Origin: Enoplolaimus lenunculus
Taxonomy: Eukaryota > Nematoda > Enoplea > Enoplida > Thoracostomopsidae
Assembly: GCA_030248215.1 (NCBI GenBank)
Contig: JASANG010002091.1
Coordinates: 1 to 64,000 of the forward strand
Direction: 5' to 3'
DNA length: 64,000 nt
Below, piece by piece: positions 1 through 10,400 of this stretch (position 1 is its first letter; every line of letters starts with the position of its first letter). The notes under the pieces were generated by a model that did no database searches, was not told the origin of the DNA, and was given only the letters and a program-made list of their open reading frames with translations. The translations under genes were made by a program, and so were the position numbers.

Positions 1-357
1 TACAAATCACGATACTAGGATCGAGACTGAGACGGCTGGACTTCGCATGCCACGGAAACGACATAGCTAGGAGCTCAAGGGACGCCGAGGGTGGGCACCA
101 GTGTGGCACAGAGTGCACACTGGGGCCCCACCCGACATCCCTCTTACTCAGCTCATGCCGTCCCATGGCATGCAAAGACCGGTTGACCTGAAAGAAATGA
201 AATAAAAAAAATTATGCATCGATAAAGAGATAAATGAAAAAGAACCGGTGGAATGTTTGTTTGAGTTATTTGGCGAATGTCTCTTTGTTTGCTTCTTTGG
301 TTTAATGGTTTTTATTTCTTTGGTTTAACTGGCTTCGCGTTTTATAGTCCTAAACTT

Positions 358-452
358 TGCTTCGCTCTTCCGAGCACCTGATGCCCTGCTTCGCTCTTCC
401 GAGCACCTGTTACCCAAATAATAATAACCTGCTTCGCTCTTCCGAGCACCTG
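358..452 (+). repeat. Three copies of a 23-bp repeat upstream of the 519-codon frame
   Basis: The unit TGCTTCGCTCTTCCGAGCAC plus CTG occurs at 358-380, 387-409 and 430-452, nearly without change, with AT-rich spacers of 6 and 20 bp. It lies between the left inverted repeat and the start codon. It could be a subterminal protein-binding site or a promoter element of the mobile element; this role is inferred from position only. Confidence 0.7.
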
Positions 453-672
453 AAACCCCATAATAAAACCCATTGTCCTACATTACCTTTTTACCAAGAG
501 GAAGTCCAATAACGCATAAAATGTCCAATGAACGAATAAAACGAACGACAAGTAATATACGAACATGACGAACAATACGTTGGACGCTGCGGTTTGTTGT
601 ATTGACACTGTAGCCACTGGCACACCCGAATAACATTGAATTAACGTAAACAATAATAAACAGCGACGCATA

Positions 673-2232
673 ATGTCCGAGCTCCGGGATCCGTTGAATG
701 CACATTTTATTCCGCAATCATGTCGTTCGTTTATACGGCCTGATTGGGCAGTTCAACCGATAATGCCGATTTGGAATAATCGCGCACGCACGTTGCAAAT
801 AGCCAACACAGAAAATTTGGTTATCAACTTTGACTTTGCTGCATTTGGAACTGAGTGCCCTGACGCTCTTTACCAATTCTTGTCGAACTCATATTACACC
901 AAATTATGGTGGAGTTTTAAAAGTGACAAAAACATGTTTAACGCTGCGTTCGCACCGGACCAGCTTATGCCAACGTCGGGCTGCCTTGACGTCCAAAACA
1001 TCGTACCAGACAGATACTCTAGTGCTAAATTAAAAGACTGTATGCGACGATACGGACTAGTCGACGAACGTGGACATACACCGTTTGGAACAGACTTACT
1101 CCGACAACTACGTTACCGCATTACGTACCGTACGCAACGAGCAACTGAAACGTACGATGAAAACAAAATCATAGAATTTTTGGACTACGCATCACAGGAC
1201 GTCATGCTACATGATTTGCTAATTGGACATTACACACGTTTTCGTGACAAACCACTTAACCGTAATAGTCCAAACCAAGCTTGGCATACATGGTTGGACA
1301 TGGCACGCCGCTATTTCCTACCACGGTTACATGTCGAAGCTAATCCAATAGGTAGCCTTGACGCCTTACAAAAAACAGAAGCAACGATACTACGACAACT
1401 GTATCAGGACTGGACTGTAAATTGCGGAGACTGGGCAGCCAGGGGTTCATCCTGTATTTTTAGCGATATTGAGGGGCAATCACAACCAAACTATAACATT
1501 GACTACCCGTTTTTCGACGGTGAACGGTTGTGGCAAAAACGGCGAAAACAGTTACAACTTCACTTGCCAGCAATGTACTTCTCTATGTACGAACTTGCAG
1601 AATTCAAAGACAATCAGCCTGAATGGCTACGTGAACGCATCCTACAGACAACAAACACATTCGAACAAGAACTACAAGATTTACTAACACAACAAACCGC
1701 CACAATAACAAATCGCGACTTTATCGATAAACTATGTTATGCTGAAGTACATTTTGTTAAAACATCATACGAAAAAGGATTGTTGTGCTTACTAGAAATA
1801 CACTATATTGACGCATTGCGCACGTTAGCCGCATTTGTTCGTGATCGTGTTATTTCTATGATAACACGATGTGATCGGAACATAAGCTCCTTACCATGGG
1901 TGGCCTCGGTCCCCTTATCTCCGGTAAAGATGGAGCAGACAATGCGCACTCACGAACGTTTTGCAGAGAACGCACAAACAATGCAACAGTTTTTACAAAC
2001 ACATTTTCCTGCAGCAAGATACTGGAACCAGCGGAGAACATTCGACAATATGATTTTGGACTACAACAACGCCAAAAATACTGGCAGATCACACCAACAA
2101 TTAAATGCTATGAAAAACGAACTTAAAGACGCGACGAAATACTTACGCATTGCTACATTTCGTCACCTTCGTCCGTTAGTCGCTCAGGCCTTAGCCGATG
2201 TCAGCGACTATCGGCACGAATGGACACAGTAA
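673..2232 (+). CDS. Uncharacterised 519-residue protein of the TIR element
   Basis: An intronless ATG-to-TAA frame of 519 codons, by far the longest in the left 10 kb and centred between the inverted repeats. I do not recognise the family. Visible traits: no signal peptide or membrane segment; rich in aromatic and basic residues (KLWWSFKSDKN near residue 77, AWHTWLDMARRYF near 204, WNQRRTFDNM near 456); a Gln-rich stretch around 425-437; a basic C-terminal part (ATKYLRIATFRHLRPL, about 492-507). There is no Cys/His zinc cluster. Its length and lack of stops indicate recent protein-level constraint or a recent insertion. It could be a transposase too diverged to read by eye, or an accessory protein. 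Function not assigned. Confidence 0.6.
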   Translation: MSELRDPLNAHFIPQSCRSFIRPDWAVQPIMPIWNNRARTLQIANTENLVINFDFAAFGTECPDALYQFLSNSYYTKLWWSFKSDKNMFNAAFAPDQLMPTSGCLDVQNIVPDRYSSAKLKDCMRRYGLVDERGHTPFGTDLLRQLRYRITYRTQRATETYDENKIIEFLDYASQDVMLHDLLIGHYTRFRDKPLNRNSPNQAWHTWLDMARRYFLPRLHVEANPIGSLDALQKTEATILRQLYQDWTVNCGDWAARGSSCIFSDIEGQSQPNYNIDYPFFDGERLWQKRRKQLQLHLPAMYFSMYELAEFKDNQPEWLRERILQTTNTFEQELQDLLTQQTATITNRDFIDKLCYAEVHFVKTSYEKGLLCLLEIHYIDALRTLAAFVRDRVISMITRCDRNISSLPWVASVPLSPVKMEQTMRTHERFAENAQTMQQFLQTHFPAARYWNQRRTFDNMILDYNNAKNTGRSHQQLNAMKNELKDATKYLRIATFRHLRPLVAQALADVSDYRHEWTQ

Positions 2233-2831
2233 ACCATAGCACAAGGGTCGCACAATAGCGCCCATATTACTTTGAAAAGCCTTGACGTCTTTGTATTTTA
2301 AATAACACTAAACTTAACAAAACAATTAAACAACATAATAAAATAATTCACGATTATGACGTTTACCGGACTTGACACTATACCAATATTGTACGTTATG
2401 TACAATGTCGACATTTACCCTTGATGCTTCGGCGTCGGGTACTGCCACTGTAATGCTTGAGTCTCACTTATAGACCGGCCTCTGCAGTTGGCTTCACGAG
2501 CAACATCGCGTTGTCTCGATACTGGTGGTTGCCGCATGCAATTTCACCATATACAGAACATAGTATATTTTCACACACTAGTTTACACAAAGCCTTGACG
2601 TAATGCTAATAAAACCCCAAAATTTTCGTATTGTACTGTTACTATAATGTGTATTATTCATAGTTTCAGGACGTCTGCGGTCTGTGACAAAATGTATCAC
2701 TTGGCAAACGGTTTCATGCGCGTGTGCACACTGGGGCTCACCCTCGGCATTCCTCAACCTCTAGCTATGTCGTTTCCCCTTGGTATGCAATACTAGCCGT
2801 TTCAGTCTCGGTCCTAGTATCGTGGTTTGTA

Positions 2832-3928
2832 CTTAACCGGTATCTTTTTAGCCTTGCCATACTGTTGCTCATTTGTAAAACTATTGTGCTTTAACCTTTC
2901 TGTCAAATTCTTGTCAAGCTTAGTCCTATTTCTGCCAATTTCACTTATGTCAATTATATGTATTTTTACATATATTTTATATTGTCTTTTCAGGTACTAA
3001 AACCCCATTTTCTGACCAAATTCTATGCGCTCAGTGCGTTGCGCATCCTCATTTCTACAAATTCTTTTCCCCTTGACCCTTTTGTGCCAGTTCCTACAAC
3101 CCATATTTCTTGTGATCTTATATACATTTATTTTCATGTTTTCAGGCGCCCCTTTCCCGTTTCCTACTAATTTCAAGGTGCTCATTCCATTTCGCACCTC
3201 TATTTCTGCCAATTCTGCCCCAGTTCTGTCTTATTTGCCATATTCTGTGAACTTGGATTATTATTCATTAGTATTGGTTTTGGTGGTGGAAATAGCGATA
3301 GCTTAGCTAGTAGATGTGCTCAAAGGATTTTCTAATTGTACGTAAAATATAGTATTATTTTCGGCACACTTGGAACCTATAATTCTCGCCTTGACGGAGA
3401 AGTAAAAAGTATTTAATCGGAATCAGCATATTTTATTTGGTCAAAGTAGTAATTTTTAGGCCTGGGAAAGGTGTACTTGCTATTTTTGTAATTTGTGGTT
3501 TATTGTTATTATTGTGCCCGGACGTGATTTGAGTAGCGGTCCCGTAGGCTGTGTCTGACAGATTCTGTCCATTTTTCGCTTACAAGTTGCAGTTTCCCAA
3601 TATTTATAATTTCTATAGTGCTTTTCGGCCGCATGGCCCTCGTTCAAAAGCTATAACCGTCAGAAATAGGGAAATTTGGCAATTTTAGCATCAGCGGGAC
3701 TAACGGGCTTCTGTTCCATATTTTGTGTTAATTGCTTGCGTGTTACTAGTAAACCGGAAAATAGCGTTGTATAGACTCGCACGAGCCGTAGGAGTGTCTA
3801 AATCGTGTTTAAACTGTTCCAGGATCAACCCGAAACTAGACCAAACCCGCCTTCGGATCGGTCGAAAATCCCCGTTTTTGACCAGTCCAGACCTTACAAA
3901 CACTTACTGAAAAAGCCTTAAGCCCGCG
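2832..3928. other. No gene recognised; AT-rich intergenic stretch
   Basis: Only short frames occur here, none with a convincing domain or splice-consistent partner. A pyrimidine-rich run precedes a CAG at about 2985-2995, but no coding exon follows that I can support. I see no clear repeat ends. Confidence 0.4.
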
Positions 3929-4090
3929 GGCCCATGTAAAGATCAGGGGCGGAACGTTTTTCTGTGACTACAAAAAAGTAAGCTTAAGCTTTAGACTAAT
4001 TTTCTGCTTGGCCGAGGTTTAGGTTTAGGCATAGGAATACGCTCATCCTTGCGCTTACGTTTCTGCTTACGATTAGACTTCCTGCTATGT
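3929..4090 (-). mobile_element. GGCC-ended MITE with telomere-like core, one end clear
   Basis: It starts with GGCCCATGTAAAGATCAGGG and GCGGAACG, followed by a run of TTTAGG/TTAGGC-like hexamers (4015-4040). The opposite inverted end is degraded. It belongs to the GGCC(A/C)ATGTAAAGA family whose intact copies lie at 8732-8932, 18879-19154 and 24071-24232. Confidence 0.6.
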
Positions 4091-4420
4091 TACCGTTGGA
4101 GGGAAGCCAAAAATAACTAGCTAAGTATATTCCATGGTCTAAAACTCAACATTAATTCAGTTGCGTAGATTTGATTTTGGTTTGTTAATATAGAAAAATT
4201 AAGCTAACATTTGATTTATGTTGTTTTAATTTGACATTAGCGTTTTAAAAGTGCAATATCTTTTGTAATTATTTAATGGAGCACAGAACATAGTCTAATA
4301 TGCATTTCAATATCTTTATATCGCCTAATCGACACTGCCTGACTCTTTCATTTAGTATTAAACATCAAGACTTTGAACACTAAAATTTCTCTTTTACGTA
4401 AGATGCCAGCTTAATATTTA

Positions 4421-5225
4421 TGGGTCATCCACGTTAAAATGCACGCACATTTGTAAAAAATGTCCCTCCTTTTGGGTGCCCGCGTTGTCCCTACCCACTC
4501 TCTTTGTACACTGTCTGAGTTGTCAATATGTCATTGTCTGAACCTTTAGACAATGATATGCTCTAGGCATAAATATTTGTTTATCTTGACATCATTATCG
4601 GGAAATGTTATCGTCCATAGTCCCTCTGAAGGGAGTCAACTTTTGCGTTGTTTGATGTGTGTGAATATGTGTGCACAGATTGGCCAATGTAAAGAACAGG
4701 GACGGAAGCATATTCCTAAGCCTAAGCCTAAGCCAGGTAAAAAATTAATCTAAACCTAAACTTACTCCATTCTAGTGCCACAGAAAAACGTTCCGCCCCT
4801 GATGGGTCATCCACGTTAAAATGCACGCGCCGATGTAAAAAATGTTCCACCCACCCCATTAGGAACAGCATCGAAATACACATACTAGCTGGAGGCAAGG
4901 TACAGTTTCATAGCTGTACTTAGATAGTGTTAATTGTCTAGACTCTGTCGGAAGGGACTCTGGATAAATACATGTTGTCTGTAGGATGTCAGGACATTAT
5001 GTTAGCACACGCGCAATCCGAGGGACTATGGACAATAACAGTTCCCGATAATGATGTCAGGACAAGTATATATTTATGCCTAGAGCATATTCATTGTCTA
5101 AAGGTTCAGACAACGACATATTGTATCTCAGACAGTGTATAAAGCGAGTGGGTAGGGACAACGCGGGCACCCAAAGGGGAGGGACATTTTTACAAATATG
5201 CGTGCATTTTAACGTGGATGACCCA
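4421..5225. mobile_element. Fold-back element with ~190-bp inverted arms
   Basis: The left arm begins TGGGTCATCCACGTTAAAAT at 4421 and runs to about 4612. The right arm is its complement (about 5035-5225) and ends in ...GGATGACCCA. Shared landmarks in opposite orientation are TGTCCCTACCCACTC, ACAATGATATGCTCTAGGCA and CATTATCGGGAA. The centre holds a nested GGCC-ended MITE (4682-4803), and a third, partial arm starts at 4802. No coding frame belongs to it. Confidence 0.75.
4682..4803 (+). mobile_element. GGCC-ended MITE inside the fold-back element
   Basis: It begins GGCCAATGTAAAGAACAGGG, has a short CCTAAG-type run (4715-4735), then the conserved tail CCACAGAAAAACGTTCCG. It is cut short where it meets a new copy of the TGGGTCATCC arm, so two insertion events overlap here. 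Confidence 0.65.
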
Positions 5226-5239
5226 TGATCTTTACATAG

Positions 5240-5850
5240 GCCTATTTTCAAATGTTTGCATACTTTAGGTATTAACATGTTCAAATTGTCCTGTTGAATG
5301 TCATATGATACTAGAATTTGAAATTTTAATTTTTGAATTATGACACGGTTTTTTATCGAGTTTGTGTCGGAGGTGGCTGTGCAGACATGTATTTGGTACT
5401 TTAAGCACATTTGTGCCTCTGCCGTCCGACTTTCTATGAATCTATCAGCAACTAAAGATTACTGTCCTTCATATCATATGATATTCGCATAAATGTTCGT
5501 TTATGACGTGACATACCGTCTCTTGTCCACATTGATCTACTGAGAGCGGTAGTTTGTATATAAGAAAAATGTCATAACATTCGTTATTCAGTGACACAGC
5601 GTAATCTTTGGGTGCTGAAACTGAATGGAAAGTCGAACGGCAGAGGCGCAGATGTGCTTTAACTACCAAACGCCTGCAAAACGTATTCGACTCAAAATCG
5701 CTTACAACCACAGCTTCGTAAATAAAAAATTCAAATTTCACATTCAAGTATCTTATGATACTGAACGGGAAAATTTGGGTACCTTACCTCAAGCATGCAG
5801 ACGTTTGAAAAGATATCGTATGTTTGCAGATAATACCTCGAATTTCATAT
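5240..5850. repeat. Degenerate inverted repeat pair (fold-back)
   Basis: About 5240-5440 and 5622-5830 are imperfect complements of each other. The clearest match is CTCTGCCGTCCGACTTTC (5416-5433) against GAAAGTCGAACGGCAGAGG (5628-5646). Spacing suggests a ~600 bp fold-back element older than the one at 4421-5225. Confidence 0.5.
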
Positions 5851-5984
5851 GATATTGAAGAACAAAATGTGACCTACATGATGTTAGCAGACAAATACGA
5901 ATTTTTGAATACGATATGGGGTCTACAAGCAGACAAAATTCTACCCAATATTCTAATAGGAACAAACCGTGTCTTAAGCTGCCC

Positions 5985-6190
5985 CGGTTATAACGTGATC
6001 CGCATAAGCCGAAACCTAAGCATATTTATTAAGAATGAGCCAATTCCTCAGCCTAACGCTCAAGAATAAGCAAAAAAGTTGGTCAAGCCTATGCCTATAA
6101 GCCTAAGCAAAAATAGTTAGTCTAAAGCTTAATCGGACTCTATCACAGCACTGCAGGAAAACGATCCGGCCCTGTTCTATACATGGATCT
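5985..6190 (+). mobile_element. GGCC-type MITE, ATAGAACAGGGCC variant, one end
   Basis: It contains CCTAAGC-like hexamers and ends in ACGATCCGGCCCTGTTCTAT, which is the complement of the GTATAGAACAGGGCCGGA terminus seen at 23813. The left terminus is not clear. Confidence 0.5.
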
Positions 6191-6420
6191 ATGAAAACTA
6201 GTGATATATAAATCCTCCGAAATTTCCGGACTGACAAGAAAAAGTGTTCCTTTTAGGCTTCAGATTAACCTGCTGGATCACATACTTCAGATACTTTCGC
6301 TCGTTTTAAACCTGATTAGTCTAAAGCTTAGCTTACTCTATTGCAGTCCTATGAATAACGTGCCGCCCTAGATCTCTACAATGGCCCACTTGCGAAACAA
6401 ACTTGTATCATGTTAATATA

Positions 6421-6672
6421 TACACTGTAAATTCCAGTGAGTTGTTGATTTTAACTCAGAATAAGTTAAATCCACTCAGAAGCCAGAGCTGTGAATTAGG
6501 ATTTTCACAACTCAGAGTTCTGAAATGACTAAACTCATTCTAAATCAACACAGCAGGAATTAAATCAGCTCACAGTGAGTCAATATTTACTGTTATTAAC
6601 TTAAAAGTAGCCGGGTATAAACTAATTCTATCTCTGAGTTGATTAGTCAACTCATTGGAATTTACCGTTTAC
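6421..6672. mobile_element. Palindromic MITE, ACTGTAAATTCCAGTGAG family
   Basis: It starts TACACTGTAAATTCCAGTGA and ends with the degraded complement near 6672. The inside is built of repeated ACTCAGA/TGAGT units. The TA at each edge suits a Tc1/mariner-type TA target. The region 6673-7490 that follows shows no gene until wolframin exon 1. Confidence 0.7.
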
Positions 6673-7493
6673 ATCATTCAGAAACGAAATCTTGACCACG
6701 TCTGAAATATGAGTAAAAATGCTGTCACAAAATATAATTGTTTTTTAACTAAAAAGTTCTTTAAATATATTCCAAATTTCAGGGTTTCCTTCTCAAATTT
6801 GGTGCTAAAAAGCGACTGCAAATGAGTTTCTCTGCTGTTTTACAATTGAATAAAGTTGTAAAGGTTTTTGACGTGCAGCAAACACTGTATTGTGTTCTGC
6901 ATTTGATGCATTTGTTTATGTTTTTTATGTCCGGTATATACACTGCGAGTTTTAACCGTTTTAAGCTTACGCTTTTACAAACAAGTCTTTGACTCCAAAG
7001 GTTGGATTTTCGTAACGAAATAGAGTCAATTTTAACTGCATTTTGGCAGTTTGTTTAAAGTGCGTATTCAGTTTAAATTTGTTCAAAAAGTTGTACACAC
7101 AAAATGAAATTGTGTTGTATTCAAGAAATATTCTCTGAAATTTAATGTGTGTTTAATACAGACTCCAGACATCTTGAATTCCAAACTTTTAGTTCTTCAG
7201 AAATATGGATCTGAAATTTTTCAGACATTAAAGTCTGAAATTTAAGACTTTGTTTGGTGAACGATTAAAACAATCATTTCTAAATTATGTCTGAAATACA
7301 AGACACATGTTTTCAAGGGGAACGGTTTTAAAATTCGGGGCAAAAGCTCAACCAAGTATATACATTAATATTACAACCAAAGATAAGTCCAAGACGTAAA
7401 CATAGGTTGGGTGGAGCCATATTTATATTTGCTATTGAACACAAGTGAAATGATTATTAGTAGCTAAAAGTTCTTTAGCGTCGCTTATAAAAA

Positions 7494-10400
7494 ATGCGAC
7501 CTCGGCTAAGCACAACAGATAGTCTGCTATCAGACGACCAAGCCTCGATCAATAATGAACATTTTGACGATGAAGATCTATTTGGTACGTTGACTAAGGG
7601 TGGCGGTATACTTTTGATGACGTCCGACGCCGTCCGCGTATCCTTCGATAAACAGCACTAGTTTGTCGAACAAATTTTGAAAGAAATAAAAAGATATATT
7701 TTTTATCAACTCGACTCCAGTAAACGTTGGTATTTGAGTTTCGAAGCCATTTTTTATCGGTCTGCGGGATTATCAATTATTTTTATAGAATTTTACGTAG
7801 GTATGTGTCATTAGATATTTCATGATTGTTTTAGACGGAAACCGATGGAGACACGCTGTCCAACGATTGTCTCGTGTGATTTCTCAAAACGTCAATCATG
7901 ACGCATCAACGCACGGCGATTTGATTGGCCGGTTAATTACTGAAGCTGAACACAACCAAGAGTTGACAGAACGAGGTAAATATCATTTTTCTGGAGGTCC
8001 AACTTTTTCAGTTATTTTTTATTTTGTGTCTTTTTATTGATTCCTGATGATAAAGTACCGATACAACTTCTGTAATGGTATTTTCGTTGCAGCACTTATC
8101 ACTTGTTAGTAAATCGAGTGTCAAACAACTTAACTGCTCTAAGTAAGGACCTAGAGACGGGCGTGCGCACCCCATTAGAATTTTTTCTGATACGCACTCG
8201 CAAATTTCAGTGAGTTGATTTTAGCTCAGAATGAGTTGAATCACTCAGTCTGAGTTAGGACTATCAGAACTCAGAATTTTGAGTTGATTCAATTCATACT
8301 GAGCCAACTAATCAACTTACACAAAGTCATCTCTACTCAGAGTGAGAATAGACTCAACTCAGAGTGAGTTGATGTTTGCGGATATTAATTCAGAAATAAC
8401 TACTCGACAATGATGTTTAATTTACTAATTTTAGCTAATATCTGTAAAGTGTTGTTAAATCTTAAGGATTGGCGCATTACGAAATCTCGGCAATTATTTT
8501 CTCATAATTGTACCGAAAGGTTTAAAATGAAACGCAACAAATTAATAAACTGTGTAAAGACACGCAAACGCAAAATTTCACTACTGAAATTGCCGAAACC
8601 TCAGGCAGAAATTCTACCGCTGCAGGAGCCGGAGGTTGATTTTGTTTGCCGGGGACGAATGTAGATATTCGATTGTACCCTGGTAGGTACCGATGCCAAA
8701 CTCTTCCTACAGATGAGACCTATACAAAGACGGCCAATGTAAAAACAGGGGCAAATCAGTATTATAAGCATTTTCCTAAGCCTAAGCCTAAGCCTAAGCG
8801 TAAGAACGAGTTTATTCCTAAGCCTAAACTTAAGCCTAAGCCAAAACCAGCAAAAAAATTTGTCTAAAGCTTAAGCTTTACTCTATTCTAGGCCCACAGA
8901 AAAACGTTCCGCCCCTGATCTTTACATGGGTCAAAAAGACAACAAATGTGAAACGTGTACCAAAGATTTTAAGTTCTCCTTCTGCTGGTTCGCAATTTAC
9001 AGGACTGATCATCAGCTGGTAATAGGTGTTATATGCATTTGAGAATACCGGATGGATTTTAGATATTGTACAACTGTTGCGGACTTCGCACACACCAAGG
9101 ACTGCTCGGGCGCCGGAGCACAATTTAAACGACTCGAGTAGTCCGGGTCCAGTTGAAACTCAACTATCAACCGATACAGACGTTGAAGAACGGTTGGATT
9201 CAATTTCACAATTGTTTTCAAATGAAATGTTGACACTGGATGATATTATGGAGTTACTTGGAAATGATAAAGTATACATAATCCTCACATGTTAAATATA
9301 CAGGTCGGTCCTATAAAAGACACACTGCAAACAATGGTAAGTCAAATTGATTTTTTCCGAAATAGGCTTTTCGGGACTACACAAACTGAGTCAAATTCGA
9401 CTCCGCCAGAGTCAAATTCAACTTTAGTTTGTGCAGCCCGGAAATGCTTATTTCGAAGAGAGTCAATTTGGCTCACTATTTTTGCAGTGTAGATCTTACT
9501 CAAGAAATCAAAAATTTTCTTATATATACAAAGCTGTCTTTTCTAAAAATCAAATTCTGGTCATGCCAAAAAATTAAGTTAATTTTATGGTAAAGGTAAT
9601 CTTAAAATTAGATTAATCTTAAAATTAGGTTAATCTTAAAATGAATAGGTTAATCTTAAAATCAGGTTAATCTTAAAATTAGGTTAATCTTAAAATTAGG
9701 TTAATCTTAAAATTAGGTTAATCTTAAAATTAGGTTAATCTTAAAATTAGGTTAATCTTAAAATTAGGTTAATCTTAAAATTAGGTTAATCTTAAAATTA
9801 GGTTAATCTTAAAATTAGATTAATCTTAAAATTAAGTTAATCTTAAAATTAGGTTAACCTTGACAATAGGACTGTAGGTGGCTATGCCACACTTAAACCT
9901 ATTTCAAACTAAAAACTAAAACTATAAAATAAAACCTTATATCAAAACCACACCTTAAGGGAGTCCCTGGCTCCACCTAGTCTCTCTTAGAACTTAAGTT
10001 AGGCTTAGGCGTTGCTACAAGGCGTAGAAATTTGTAAAACTATGCTATGGCGGCTGTGTCCGCAATGTAACTTACCTGGGGCCCTGCGTGGCCATTTAGT
10101 ACTTGTTGATTAGTATCGCATATTTAGTTGGCTGGATCTGCGACTAAGGACATAGCTAGGCTATGTCAGCACCAATATGGTGCTTTGTTATATGTGTGTC
10201 TCGGGAGTATTGTTGTTGTTGTTGAAGGTACCGGATGTGTGGCTCTGGACCTCAACCGCATTGCGGACACCCAATTGTGGGTGTCGGCAAAAATGCAAAT
10301 GAGGTCGAGATGCCGAAATGGGTAGCCAGGACCGGAATCAGTCTTGGTTTTGGAGCTAGTCAAATCAGTCGTTTAATTTTCTGTTGGAAGCGTGCATATT

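Larger units (their letters stand above)
1..2831 (+). mobile_element. Terminal-inverted-repeat element with one long ORF, family unknown
   Basis: The first ~110 bases and the complement of about 2725-2831 match closely. Both begin TACAAA(T/C)CACGATACTAGG and share the blocks GAAACGACATAGCTAG, GCCGAGGGTG and CCAGTGTG. The left end may extend beyond the window, so target duplications cannot be tested. Between the ends lie a 23-bp tandem repeat (358-452) and a single 519-codon frame (673-2232). About 500 bp of the right flank is non-coding. I recognise no DDE, tyrosine-recombinase, Rep/helicase or polymerase motif, so the superfamily is open. It could be a self-sufficient transposon with an unfamiliar transposase, a cargo-bearing non-autonomous element, or part of a larger element whose other end lies outside the window. 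Confidence 0.6.

Noticed and set aside
3025-3306. Hydrophobic 93-codon frame as a membrane-protein gene
   Set aside because: Low-complexity pyrimidine-rich DNA readily gives such frames, and there is no supporting exon or motif.
8410-8664. 84-codon frame upstream of a GGCC MITE
   Set aside because: The sequence recurs in decayed form elsewhere in the window, so it is a repeat, and no domain is visible.
9597-9860. Regular short repeats as a CRISPR array
   Set aside because: Head-to-tail 17-bp units with no unique spacers, in an animal genome.
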